NCBI GenBank assembly: GCA_964036045.1
Contig: OZ038392.1
Span: forward strand, 19,544,612-19,608,611
Direction: 5' to 3'
Length of the DNA stretch: 64,000 nt
DNA from: Eutreptiella sp. 'Long Island Sound 2002'
Taxonomy: Eukaryota; Euglenozoa; Euglenophyceae; Eutreptiales; Eutreptiaceae
The position numbers and the translations under genes were made by a program. How positions within the stretch are numbered: the stretch's first letter is position 1; every line of letters starts with the position of its first letter. The notes under the pieces are model-generated. The model did not search any database, had not been told where the DNA came from, and saw only the letters and a program-made list of their open reading frames with translations. Of the stretch, positions 30,231 through 39,974 are shown piece after piece.

Positions 30231-30668
30231 AAAGCGTTTCACCGCCGCGGGGTTACCCAGCCCTCGCGTGCCACTCGGGGCCACCCACCCCGAGCAGCGC
30301 AGCGCAGCCCGCAGCTTGCAGCGCAGCGCAGCAACTCGCAGCGCAGCGCAGCAGCTCGTAGCGCCGCCCAGCGACAGCGCCGAGTTCGTCACGGAGCCAG
30401 CGGCGCCGTCCAGAGCATCGCCCTGACCGCGCAGCAACCGTGAAAGAGGTGCACAGACCAGGACTCCTGCATCAGCCCCATCTGCCGACCCGGAGTCCCA
30501 TCGGCCGACCAGCAAGGCCGCGTCAACCACCTCCACAACCACCGGCTGACCAGCACCAGCCGCACTTCCAATCCAGTGCTGCAGCACCCTCCTCAACAAC
30601 CACAACCAGTTCGTTGAGTTGAACGAGTGCACGTCAAGGACCTCAAGACCAACTACGCCCCCGCTGCC
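30231..30668 (+). other. C1 untranslated leader with GCAGC repeats
   Basis: About 440 bases lie between the 5' LTR and the gag ATG. Around 30297-30375 it repeats the word GCAGCGCAGC. No TGG-starting primer-binding site follows the LTR: the junction reads GTCA then AAAGCGTTTC. AACGC before and GCGTT after the junction are inverted repeats that could form a small hairpin. The same leader is present in C2 (46102-46539). Confidence 0.6.
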
Positions 30669-33600
30669 ATGGTGAATTGGCAAGAAGCGGGTAGGAGGTG
30701 GCCGCAGCCCCACCCCCATGTGGCGCGCCTGCTGCGCGGATTGCTGTGGGACCAGCAGTACCGCTACAGCAATCCCCAGTGCGAAGGCGGCATGCCCGGG
30801 AGCTTCGAGCTCCGCGAGGACATGGGGGAGGACCGCCTGCGGGCAGTGGAGGAGTGGCTGCGGGCGGAAGGGTACGAGTACCGCTTCCGCCGCAAGCGCT
30901 GGAGGACGTGCACCCGGCCGGACAGGCCCGGCGAAGGGCTGCGCCCCGACGGGATTGAGGAGGACGAGGATCCCAACGCCTACCCGTCGGGCGCCTCGAT
31001 CAACGTCTCCCTGTGGGACGTGATCGAGAAGAACTTCCCGGAACCGGGGAGCGAGCGCAGGCTGCAGGGCAGCAACAGCGCGTCTCCGGCGACGGAGAAG
31101 CGGTCCGCCGGGGACAGGAAGCGGGACCGGAGGTGGCGGGAGTACCAGGAGTCCCTGGCCGCCGAGGCTGCCCAAGGCGCCAAGGGCGGAACCCCAGCCC
31201 CCAGTCCCCAACGGGCCAATGGTGGTCATCACCCCGGCTCCACCACCCTTGGCGACTACATCAAAGTCGCCAGGCAGACCAAGGCCAAGCCCCGTCCGCT
31301 GCTCCTGAAGCCCCAGCAGGCCTCAGCAGACCCCAGCAGCGACGTGGAGTCGGCCCATCGCGGGAGGATGCCGGCCGACCAGGCCAGCTCCAGCAGCAGC
31401 GCCGCTCCCGCCCAAAGGGACGTGGCGCGCGCCTGTGAGCGCGTCTGTGGGGCGCCCTGCAACCTTCGGGTTGCCCGGCAACGGGCCACGCAGCAGAACG
31501 CTGCCGTGGAGGGCGCCATCGGCATCGCCCATGAGGAGGCCACCGAGTGGGGCAGAGGCATGGACTACCACGCCTCGAAAGTGGCAGCCATCGCGGCCGG
31601 TCTCACAGCTGCGGCCGCCCATGAGGCAGTGGCTGCCCGGATCAGGGCAACGGACGAGGAAGCCCGCCGGACGCAGGAGGCCATTGCCTGCAAGGAGGCC
31701 GAGGTGAAGGCGCTGGAAGAGGCGCTTGCCCAAGAGAAGGCAAAGAAGGAGGCGGAGGAAAGGGCCCACGCCGAGGCGGCTAAGGCCCAGGAGGACGCCG
31801 CCAAGAAGGAAGCCATCGAGGCCGCGCGACGGAAGGTCGCTGAGGAGAGGGCCAAGACGGAGGCGGAGCTGGCGGCGTTGGAAGCGCAGAAGGCGCGGCT
31901 GCAGCAGGCCCGGGAAGCCGAGGCGGCTCGTGCTCGGGAAGAAGCCGAAGTGCGGGCTGCCGCAGCCACCGCCGCCGCAATGGAGGAGGCAGAGGCCAAA
32001 CTCCACCGCGAGACTCCCCCGGGAGGATCACGAGTGGAGACCCCTCGAAAGCTTTTCGAAGGGGACGCCTCCTCCAGGATGACGCTGGATGAGGCGGACA
32101 CGGGCAGCAGTGGGAGCAGTGGCACCACCGCCCATCGACGGAGGAAGGGCAAGAGGAAGACCCCCGAGGGGCCGCGGAGGCCAGCGGGTGGACACCCCCA
32201 TGACAGTGACCCCTTCTTCACCGCCAGTGACGGGGATGAACGAGGCCGCCGGCATCGCCAAGTGGTGGCTTGGACGGGCGGAGGCGGCGGAGACGTCCCC
32301 ATGGAACCGGAAGGTGAGGATGAGGATCTCCCTCCTCCCTACCGGAGCTCGGAGTCCTCCGTGACCGAGACGCCCAGGTGGGGCGACATGGACGAGGATG
32401 ACGACATGGGGTTCGGCATCACGAGGAAGCGCCCATCCTCGGACCCACCGAGGCGACCCGGCGGAGACCCACCGGGACCCCCTGGCGGAGGACCCTCAGG
32501 ACCCCCTGGAGGACGCCCACCGAGTGGACCCCCTGGAGGCGGACCACCGGGTGGGGGAGGACCCCCTGGACCGGGCGGACCCAGCGGAGGCCCTCCTGGA
32601 GGACCCCCTGGGGACCCCGACGACCCACCAGGGGACGGCGACCCGGATACCACCTGGCGGTGGATTGCCTACCTCCGCAGGAGAGTCCAGTTGCTCGAGC
32701 TGGAGGTAGACACGGGCAAGAGCGAGGTGGCTCGCATCTCCACGGTCGCCGCGCGCGCGCAGAAGGAGCTGGACATCGCCAGGGCCGAGACCAAGTCGCT
32801 GACCAACGTCGTAAGCGGCCTGCAGGAGAGGCTGGACGCGCTGGAAGCCCGTGGGAGCATCGGCAGCGACCACCCACCCCTGGAGTCTGGCTCGTCGGAC
32901 GACGGCTGGGGACCCGGACCAGGTCCAGGCAGACCCCACGCCCCCGGCGGAGCCCCCAGGAGTCGCCCCAGCGCCAGTGCCCCCTCTCTAACCGCCCCCT
33001 CTCACCACAGCGCGGGCCGCCGCAACGAGCGCGTGCCGCCCGGCAGTGGCAGTGAGGAATGGCGTGATGAGTTGCTCAGCGCGGAGTACCGCAACCGCCG
33101 TGCTCCACCGCGGACGCCTGTACGCCCCCGACGCCCGGCACCAGCCCCGGTGCCAATCCCAACGGCTGGAGGGCGTTACGGTGGACTCAGGGACGAGGTC
33201 CCCAGGGGAGACGTGGAGTGGGATGTCGGCGAAGGTGAGGACCTGGACCTGGACCTGGAGGAGTTCGACATCAGCCCGCCGCGTGGTGTACGACGGGAGG
33301 CCGCTGAGCGCAGCCGCCGGCGCCGTGATGAGGATGCGTACATGGATGCAGTACGGCGTGAACACTTTGGTTCAGCGTACGTGGAGGAACCGCGGCGTAG
33401 CCACAGGGGTTCCATGGAGGAGATGGACGTGGCAGCCGTGGGAGTCCGTGGGCGAGGCCGATGGGAACCTCGGTCGACCTCGCGGCCGGCGTTCATGGTC
33501 TCTAAGGCCGCGGATGCCGCCGTGTGGGAAGACTTGAAGGACATCAAGCCCCCCATGTACGACGGCAACCCCCTCAACCTCGACCGCTTCTTGGAGAAGC

Positions 33601-34979
33601 TGGACGATTGGCGGCTGACCGTCACTGAAGACCTGCCTCCCGCTGATGCGGAGAAGTATGTCTTCAAACGGTTCAGGTACCGCCTGCCGGAAGTGCTCGG
33701 AGAGCTATACCTCATGGCGACCAAGGAGGGGAAAATCAAGACCCTCAAGGAAGCCAAGAAGTGGCTCAACGAGCAGGAGCGGGTGGACGCTCCGCAGGTG
33801 GCTGCCAAGCGCTGGAAGTCCATCAAGCTTGAGCATGATGGACGGGAGATCCGCCTACGAGAGTGGCGGGACTTCCGAGGGAAATACACCCTCTTCCGCC
33901 GCAACGTGGAGGATTGGAACGAGGGTGACGAGCAGGCTCGCCTGCTCTCCATGCTGCCGGAAGCATGGATCAAGAGGGTCACCAAGGAGGAATCCAAGAG
34001 GGCCAAGTCCAACCACACGGTCAAGATGATGCTCCCCAAAGAGTATCACTCGAACGTGGTGGCTTGGGCGAAGAAGAACGTGGCCCGGGATGTCAAACGG
34101 CACTCCCTGCGGAACGCTCTTCTCATCACCGTCTCGGGCGATCGCGAGAAGACCGCGATGTGGCGCCTTGACGAGTGTGAGTTGAGCGGCCAGACCATCC
34201 GTCTGCAGCCCATCCCGGCGCGGATGAGCTGCGACGAGATCCTGGAGTGGGTTGGCGAGGAAGTACTCAAAGAGTACCAAAACCTCCACCACACCCGCGG
34301 GTTGAGGCCCGGCGACCGCGACGTCAACTATGTTGGCGAGGGACCTGGCGGGGAAGCCGCCATGGATCCAGCGGGAGCCGGCGGCGATGAGACTCTCGTC
34401 GACGATGACGACGACGATGAGCCCGCCGAGGTGGCCGTTTGTGCCTTCGTGGCCAACAACCTGAGCGCGGGGAGCAAACCGGGAAACTGGAAGCCCCTGC
34501 AGCAGGGTTGGAGGAAGAAGGAGAAGAGGGACCCTCGCCGCATTGGCGACCCTCCGCTGTCCTTTCAGGAGTTCATACGAGCTCACCCGCAGGGCTGTTT
34601 CGTGTGTTATGGGAGGAAGAAAGGCTTCCACCATGACCACCGAACATGCCCCGTCCACAAGGCCGACACGGAGGCTTACAAGAAGGCGCACGGGTCGAAG
34701 AAGCGTGCGCCCGCGGGTATCCGGGAAGCCAAAATGGAGGTCGACAAGGACGAGCTGGCCAAGCTGATGTCGTCGGTGGGGACCGAGTTGGCCAAGGAGA
34801 TCCAGGAGATCAAGAGGAACTGGGTCCCCAGGTCGGACAACAAGAACAAGGAGAACAACCAGAATGACCAGAACAAGGACAAGGACAAGAACAAGGGTAA
34901 GAAAGGGGGAAGGAAGAAGGGCATCAACGAGGTTGATGCGGAGGAGAACACCCCTTCCTCCACAACCGACGCCCCCTAG
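30669..34979 (+). CDS. gag: Element C1 Gag polyprotein (very long)
   Basis: The chosen start is ATG 30669, shared with C2. An upstream GTG at 30627 is not kept there. The 1436 residues include an Ala/Glu/Lys-rich coiled coil (about 310-440), a collagen-like Gly/Pro tract (about 595-660), a second short coiled coil, an Arg-rich stretch and a Gag core beginning DIKPPMYDGNPLNLDRFLEKL (near 960) and continuing through LLSMLPEAWIKRV. An atypical Cys/His cluster follows (CFVCYGRKKGFHHDHRTC, near 1320), then a Lys/Asn-rich tail. Most Ty3 Gags are a few hundred residues, so this is unusually large. It ends DAP-TAG. The frame continues into pol with CGG next. Confidence 0.85.
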   Translation: MVNWQEAGRRWPQPHPHVARLLRGLLWDQQYRYSNPQCEGGMPGSFELREDMGEDRLRAVEEWLRAEGYEYRFRRKRWRTCTRPDRPGEGLRPDGIEEDEDPNAYPSGASINVSLWDVIEKNFPEPGSERRLQGSNSASPATEKRSAGDRKRDRRWREYQESLAAEAAQGAKGGTPAPSPQRANGGHHPGSTTLGDYIKVARQTKAKPRPLLLKPQQASADPSSDVESAHRGRMPADQASSSSSAAPAQRDVARACERVCGAPCNLRVARQRATQQNAAVEGAIGIAHEEATEWGRGMDYHASKVAAIAAGLTAAAAHEAVAARIRATDEEARRTQEAIACKEAEVKALEEALAQEKAKKEAEERAHAEAAKAQEDAAKKEAIEAARRKVAEERAKTEAELAALEAQKARLQQAREAEAARAREEAEVRAAAATAAAMEEAEAKLHRETPPGGSRVETPRKLFEGDASSRMTLDEADTGSSGSSGTTAHRRRKGKRKTPEGPRRPAGGHPHDSDPFFTASDGDERGRRHRQVVAWTGGGGGDVPMEPEGEDEDLPPPYRSSESSVTETPRWGDMDEDDDMGFGITRKRPSSDPPRRPGGDPPGPPGGGPSGPPGGRPPSGPPGGGPPGGGGPPGPGGPSGGPPGGPPGDPDDPPGDGDPDTTWRWIAYLRRRVQLLELEVDTGKSEVARISTVAARAQKELDIARAETKSLTNVVSGLQERLDALEARGSIGSDHPPLESGSSDDGWGPGPGPGRPHAPGGAPRSRPSASAPSLTAPSHHSAGRRNERVPPGSGSEEWRDELLSAEYRNRRAPPRTPVRPRRPAPAPVPIPTAGGRYGGLRDEVPRGDVEWDVGEGEDLDLDLEEFDISPPRGVRREAAERSRRRRDEDAYMDAVRREHFGSAYVEEPRRSHRGSMEEMDVAAVGVRGRGRWEPRSTSRPAFMVSKAADAAVWEDLKDIKPPMYDGNPLNLDRFLEKLDDWRLTVTEDLPPADAEKYVFKRFRYRLPEVLGELYLMATKEGKIKTLKEAKKWLNEQERVDAPQVAAKRWKSIKLEHDGREIRLREWRDFRGKYTLFRRNVEDWNEGDEQARLLSMLPEAWIKRVTKEESKRAKSNHTVKMMLPKEYHSNVVAWAKKNVARDVKRHSLRNALLITVSGDREKTAMWRLDECELSGQTIRLQPIPARMSCDEILEWVGEEVLKEYQNLHHTRGLRPGDRDVNYVGEGPGGEAAMDPAGAGGDETLVDDDDDDEPAEVAVCAFVANNLSAGSKPGNWKPLQQGWRKKEKRDPRRIGDPPLSFQEFIRAHPQGCFVCYGRKKGFHHDHRTCPVHKADTEAYKKAHGSKKRAPAGIREAKMEVDKDELAKLMSSVGTELAKEIQEIKRNWVPRSDNKNKENNQNDQNKDKDKNKGKKGGRKKGINEVDAEENTPSSTTDAP

Positions 34980-37900
34980 CGGAGCCCCTGCAGCCAAGGG
35001 CCCCAGCTAGGGCGGTCGCAGGATGGTGACGTGGGTAGCGCCGAACCATCCCAGTCGGGAGTCGATAAGCACAAGGGGACTGCCGCGGGCGGAAGGCCCG
35101 GTCCGGCGCCCAGTCGCGGAGGCGGGGTAAGGGCAAGTGAAGGCACGAACCCTTGCACCCGTCCGTCCTTCGCGACCAAGAATGTGTTTGATGTACTACA
35201 GGATCTATCCGAGAGTATCGGAGGATCACCCGGACCGCAGCTGGATGCTGCAGATGGGCAGCCTGAGCCCATTGTCCACAACCTGCACCAGTCGCTTGTT
35301 GAGCTTCTGGAACGGCCGGAGATCCTGAGCTTGCACGCCGTGCGCCGTGTCGGTCGCGAGCGGCAGTTGCATCTTAAGGTCCGTGCCTTATGCGGGGAAG
35401 TGGAAAAGGTTTTCGACGTGTTGGTCGACACGGGAGCTCAAGTCAGCTTGGTCAAGGCTGGCCTACTTCCACCAGAGTGTCTGACCGACAGTCGGAAACC
35501 TGTCAGGCTGAAGGTGGCGAACGGCCAGTACATGGTGGGAGGCACGAAGGAAGCGGCCATCGGGCTGCAGTTCGTGAACCATCGTGAACTGAGCCGCCCA
35601 GACCTCGGCAAGGAAATCCTCCTGCACGGTCGCTTCTACGAGGCCGAGATGGACTGGGACATGATCGTCGGGTACGACTTCATGATGGAGACGGACTCCG
35701 GCGTTCTCCCGGCCCAGGCCTCCATGACCCTGTACCAGGACGACCAGCTCTCGTGGCTTTCGTCACCTGAGCACCATGTGGAATGCCAATGGATCCACCC
35801 CGAACGCAATCAGCTCGAAGTGGCCGCGCTGGACACTGAGCCCACTGGGCCAGCAAACCAGGAGTACGGCGTAAGGCCGGAAGTGGCGAACCGAGTGGTC
35901 GCGCCTCTGGGAGCGTCGGATCTGGCCCTGGATGCGTTCTCTTCAGGAACCTCCACCCATCTGCGGGTGTGTGAGAAGTACTGGAGCGCACAGGACTCCG
36001 CGTGGAAGAAGCACTGGGGTCCGCATCAGGGACTGATGTGGATCCATTGCCCCCGATGGGACATTCCAAGAGCGATAGCGAAGATTCGCAAGGACCGCTC
36101 CAAGGCAGTGCTGGTTGTTCCTATGGGATGCACCGACGAGGAAAGTACCCGACATTGGGTAGCCTCATTGACCAACATGACCTTGAACAAGGTCGTCCTA
36201 CCGGCTGGAGAGAGTGTCTATCAGGACGCTAAGGGACAGCCCATGCCACCCCAGAGATGGCCAACGGAATTCCACTATGTGGATGGGGGCCTTGATCAGG
36301 CCGACACCACGGACTTCGTGTGTGTCAACCGCATCATAGCGGAGCCTTGGAGGCAATGCTTTGCGGTTCCCCCTGTTGACATCGAAGAATCGGAATCGGA
36401 AGAGCCCCTCACTGAAGAGGAGTGGGATCTGGTTCAGGGGTATATGGATCAGCCCTTTCACGACTGGGGAAACCAGCGTGAGGGCAAGGGCCAGGATAGA
36501 GCCTGGTGGGAAGTGGACTCGATCGTCTCTGGTTCCTATGACGGGAACACCTTCGTGCAGAGGGTGCTGGATCACCTATCCAGCCAGGACGAGCCAATCG
36601 GGGGTAACCCACCCACCTACGGCGATCTATTCCGAGGCAAGACCAGAGATGGCCCTTTGGGCTACCTGGGAAGACCACCTGAGCCGAAAGCGAGCGGGGT
36701 CGCTACCCCTCAAGTAAGCTCCGTGGTTCAAGTGCCCGGAAAAGCCAAGGCGGAGTCCGATTACTGCCCCAAGATCCAGGCGTTAAGGGCCAGGCTGAAG
36801 CAGAAGTATGGCGAGACCTTCTTCAGCGGAAAACCTGTGTTCCCCCCACCGGTGCGTGGACCGTATGGCGAAGCCAAGATACGACTGAAGCAGGACCCCC
36901 GTGTGTACCGGCACCGGGAGTTTGCCCTGAGGGGCGAGAGGAAAGAGGCCATGGAGAAGATCCTCCGTGACTTCATCCAGAGAGGCTGGCTTGAGCCGTG
37001 CCACTCCGACCGGGCCTCTCCCTGCTTCGTCGTCCCCAAGAAGGTTGCCGGTGAGTGGCGGCTCGTGGTCGACTACCGCGGCCTGAACGCCCAAACGCAG
37101 CACGACAGCTATACGCTGCCCCTCATTGAGGACATGCTGCAAAAGCAACACCGGCGGAGGATCTTCACGGTGATTGACCTGAAACATGGTTATCATCAGA
37201 TGCCTCTCGCCGAGGAGTCCCGTGGCTGCACAGCCATGAGCACCCCACTTGGACCTCTCCAGTGGAAGGTGATGCCCATGGGCGTTACCAACGGCAATGC
37301 GGCTTTTCAGCGGATGCTGGAGAACCTGCTTGAGCCGGTGCGCGACTGTGCGGACCCCTTCGTGGACGACGTGATCATCGCGTCCGGGGACCCCAGCATG
37401 AGCTACGAGGAGCTCCTGGAGGCACATGAAAGGGACGTCACTCGAGTGCTGGACCTTCTGGTTCGGCACAAACTCACGGGCAGCAGTGACAAGGCCACCA
37501 TTGCGGTAAGCGAGGTGGTCTTCGCTGGCCACGTAGTTGGGAACGGGCAGCGAAAGCCCATACCTGGCAAGGTGGCTGCGATTGAGCACTGGGAAAAGCC
37601 CAAGACAGTCTCTGAGCTACGGGCGTATCTGGGGTTCTGCAATTACTACTCGGGGTATATCAAAATGTATGCCGAGTACGCAGCCCCCATGACGACCATG
37701 CTCAAGGGCAACCGAGAGGAGACCAAGAAGGGGTCCAAGAAGGCTCTCGTCTGGACACCTGAGTCCGACCGTGCCTTTGAGGGGATGAAGCAGGCGCTGC
37801 TATCCGCAGTGGGTCTGCACCTCGTGGATCCCGACCGAGGGTTCGTCCTACGCACCGACGCTTCCGACTACGCCATTGGCGCTGTGTTGGAGCAAGTGCT

Positions 37901-38324
37901 TGACGACGGGAGGCACGTGCCCGTGGCCTTCTGGAGCCGAGTCCTGGCGGAAGGCCAGAGACGGACGTGGACGCCCCGTGAAAAGGAGGCGTATGCCATC
38001 GTCATGGCTCTCAGGAAATGGGCTGGGTACATAGCCCTCCATCCCGTCACCGTCTGCACCGACCATCAGAGTCTGCAGTCGTGGCACAAGGAGCACGTGG
38101 ACACCCCCTCAGGTCCCGCCTCCCGACGGGCAAGATGGCACGAGACCTTGGCCAAGTTCGACCTTACGGTGGTTTATATTCCTGGAAAGGATAACACCGT
38201 GGCGGACTGTCTCAGTAGGTGGGCCTATCCCGCCAGCAAGGGCATGCAGGACATCTCTGCCCATGGCGATGAGGCTGAGACCGCTGAAGCCAAGAGGATC
38301 ATTGAAATGGAGCGCCTGATGTAG
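34980..38324 (+). CDS. pol: Element C1 Pol, first part: protease, RT, RNase H
   Basis: This is in frame with gag after its TAG. No Met occurs before the protease, so it is probably made by readthrough. Protease VLVDTGAQVSLV lies near 35419-35454. RT has KVAGEWRLVVDYRGLNAQT, VIDLKHGYHQMPL, PMGVTNGNAAFQRML and FVDDVIIA (37359-37382). RNase H has LRTDASDYAIGAVLEQ, the EAYAIV segment and the TDHQSLQSW and DTPSGPASRRARWHETL blocks, ending with SRWAYPAS. All expected acidic residues are visible. The frame ends at TAG 38322-38324, where C2 has GAG, so this is most likely one nonsense change before the integrase. Confidence 0.85.
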   Translation, partial: RSPCSQGPQLGRSQDGDVGSAEPSQSGVDKHKGTAAGGRPGPAPSRGGGVRASEGTNPCTRPSFATKNVFDVLQDLSESIGGSPGPQLDAADGQPEPIVHNLHQSLVELLERPEILSLHAVRRVGRERQLHLKVRALCGEVEKVFDVLVDTGAQVSLVKAGLLPPECLTDSRKPVRLKVANGQYMVGGTKEAAIGLQFVNHRELSRPDLGKEILLHGRFYEAEMDWDMIVGYDFMMETDSGVLPAQASMTLYQDDQLSWLSSPEHHVECQWIHPERNQLEVAALDTEPTGPANQEYGVRPEVANRVVAPLGASDLALDAFSSGTSTHLRVCEKYWSAQDSAWKKHWGPHQGLMWIHCPRWDIPRAIAKIRKDRSKAVLVVPMGCTDEESTRHWVASLTNMTLNKVVLPAGESVYQDAKGQPMPPQRWPTEFHYVDGGLDQADTTDFVCVNRIIAEPWRQCFAVPPVDIEESESEEPLTEEEWDLVQGYMDQPFHDWGNQREGKGQDRAWWEVDSIVSGSYDGNTFVQRVLDHLSSQDEPIGGNPPTYGDLFRGKTRDGPLGYLGRPPEPKASGVATPQVSSVVQVPGKAKAESDYCPKIQALRARLKQKYGETFFSGKPVFPPPVRGPYGEAKIRLKQDPRVYRHREFALRGERKEAMEKILRDFIQRGWLEPCHSDRASPCFVVPKKVAGEWRLVVDYRGLNAQTQHDSYTLPLIEDMLQKQHRRRIFTVIDLKHGYHQMPLAEESRGCTAMSTPLGPLQWKVMPMGVTNGNAAFQRMLENLLEPVRDCADPFVDDVIIASGDPSMSYEELLEAHERDVTRVLDLLVRHKLTGSSDKATIAVSEVVFAGHVVGNGQRKPIPGKVAAIEHWEKPKTVSELRAYLGFCNYYSGYIKMYAEYAAPMTTMLKGNREETKKGSKKALVWTPESDRAFEGMKQALLSAVGLHLVDPDRGFVLRTDASDYAIGAVLEQVLDDGRHVPVAFWSRVLAEGQRRTWTPREKEAYAIVMALRKWAGYIALHPVTVCTDHQSLQSWHKEHVDTPSGPASRRARWHETLAKFDLTVVYIPGKDNTVADCLSRWAYPASKGMQDISAHGDEAETAEAKRIIEMERLM

Positions 38325-39974
38325 GAGGAGGGTGCTAAATGCTTCGTCGTCATGGCTGCGGATGCCCCCCTCTCAACGAGGGTGAGCAGAGCGGTCAGAG
38401 TACTCGCCCCTGAGGGAGCTGGGTCCGACAAGCACCTCTTCCCGAAGTCTTGCCTCCAGGACGACTGGACCGACGACTACGCCAAGTCTGAGGCCTTTGC
38501 GGCCGAGTATAGGGCTGTGACCGACCCTGACGACGGGCAGAAGTGGCCAAAGGGGCTGACTGAGGAAGATGGCAAGCTCTACCGGAATGGTAAGCTGCTA
38601 GTACCAGAGTCCCGGGTGCTCGAGCTGTGTGAAGCTTGGCACCACCACATGCTGCACCCAGGGGTCAAGAAGCAAGGTCTTGACATGCAGCGTCGGTTCG
38701 AGATCGACCATATCGTTCTCTACACCGCCATCAAGAAGGTCAGGAAGGGTTGCTCGGTCTGTCAGGCCTGCAATCCCGATAACCGGAACGTCAAGGGGGA
38801 AGCCCAATGGACCCCGGTACCTGACCAGCCCATGGAGAGCGTGGCCATGGACGTCTTCTCCATGCCTGAAGTGCACATTGGCAAGGAGATCTTTGACTGT
38901 GTGGTTCTCTGTGTGGACCGCCACAGCGGCTACGTTGTAGCCGTTCCGGCACGCAGAAAGGGGTTGCTTGCCAAGGAAGTGGCAGTCATGATGATTCGTC
39001 ATTGGCTGACCGTCTTTGACATCCCCCGCACCATTTGCAGTGACCGAGGGCCCCAGTTTACTGGTGGCTGGTTCAAGGCTATGTGTTCCCTCATGGGAAT
39101 ACGTCATGCCAAGAGCGTCGCCTATCTCAGCCGGTCTAACGGCCGTGCTGAAGTGGCTGGACGGCAGCTGTTCGAGAAGCTGCGCAAGATCCACATCACC
39201 AATCCACGGCGGAACTGGTTTGAGGAGATGTGGCCTGCTCTGAAGGCCCATCATGACACCCCCACTCCGGGCGGTTTGTCCCCTCACCAGATTCTCTTCG
39301 GCAGGGACCCCCTGGGTAGGGGACTTCCCTTGTCTGGTGATGGCATGGCTATGGATGCCAAGGAGTTCTTCGCGCGGCAAGAGCAAACGGCGCGGGACAT
39401 CCGCCAGCAGCTTGAGAAGGAGCATGCTGAGCGTCAGAAGTCCGCCCCGAGCTCGACAGCTCAGAAGTTCAGGGTGGGAGACCCGGTGTGGGTGATCAGA
39501 CCCCGCCCTATGGGCACCCACCGCACCAAGACCTGGTTCACACCCGGCGAGGTGGTGCGCAGGATTGGTGAGGACACCTACCGCATCAAGGTGGGTCACG
39601 GACAGTTCCGGGAGCGCCAGGAGAGTCAGCTCCGTGTGCGGGAGCCCGACCTCCGTGGCCAACATGTGTCCCTGAGCTACGCCGCACATGAGGCAGATTC
39701 GGATGATGACTATGCTGAGCAGGACGACTATACTGTCGAGAAGATCCTGGCTCAGCGTCCGAAAGCCTCGGCACCCGGAGGTCTGGAGTTCAAGGTTCGT
39801 TGGCGAGGCTATGGGCCGTCCCACGATACCTGGGAACCCGTCTCCTCGTTCGTGCCGCGGGTCAATACTCCCTTCATGGAGTACATCCGCAAGCACAAGA
39901 CCAAGATCCACGTCTCGGACTTGGCAGCACTCACCCGGGCGATTGCAGCCAGGGGTGCCGGATCAGCGCCCTGA
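38325..39974 (+). CDS. pol: Element C1 Pol, second part: integrase and chromodomain
   Basis: The same frame continues past the TAG to its stop at 39972-39974. The integrase zinc-binding region is HHHMLHPGVKKQGLD ... CSVCQAC (about 38640-38775). The core has MDVF, CSDRGPQFTGG (about 39036-39068) and SNGRAEVAG (about 39135), giving the D, D, E triad. The C-terminal part has VGDPVWVIRPRPMGTH. A chromodomain follows (about 39720-39850): DYTVEKILAQRP, LEFKVRWRGYGPSHDTWEP, with Tyr, Trp and Tyr at the aromatic-cage positions. Integrase inserts the cDNA. The chromodomain likely guides it to heterochromatin. Confidence 0.85.
   Translation, partial: EEGAKCFVVMAADAPLSTRVSRAVRVLAPEGAGSDKHLFPKSCLQDDWTDDYAKSEAFAAEYRAVTDPDDGQKWPKGLTEEDGKLYRNGKLLVPESRVLELCEAWHHHMLHPGVKKQGLDMQRRFEIDHIVLYTAIKKVRKGCSVCQACNPDNRNVKGEAQWTPVPDQPMESVAMDVFSMPEVHIGKEIFDCVVLCVDRHSGYVVAVPARRKGLLAKEVAVMMIRHWLTVFDIPRTICSDRGPQFTGGWFKAMCSLMGIRHAKSVAYLSRSNGRAEVAGRQLFEKLRKIHITNPRRNWFEEMWPALKAHHDTPTPGGLSPHQILFGRDPLGRGLPLSGDGMAMDAKEFFARQEQTARDIRQQLEKEHAERQKSAPSSTAQKFRVGDPVWVIRPRPMGTHRTKTWFTPGEVVRRIGEDTYRIKVGHGQFRERQESQLRVREPDLRGQHVSLSYAAHEADSDDDYAEQDDYTVEKILAQRPKASAPGGLEFKVRWRGYGPSHDTWEPVSSFVPRVNTPFMEYIRKHKTKIHVSDLAALTRAIAARGAGSAP

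Noticed and set aside
32440-32650. The Gly/Pro-rich tract as a collagen gene
   Set aside because: It is an internal segment of the C1 Gag frame and is shared with C2 at 48320-48530.
33855-34997. A long minus-strand frame opposite C1 gag
   Set aside because: It mirrors the plus-strand Gag core and arises from high GC. Its apparent counterpart in C2 is explained by the 356-bp inversion.
38598-39911. A 437-codon minus-strand frame opposite the C integrase (also 54390-55703)
   Set aside because: It overlaps a clear integrase and chromodomain on the plus strand, with no motif of its own. It is a shadow frame.
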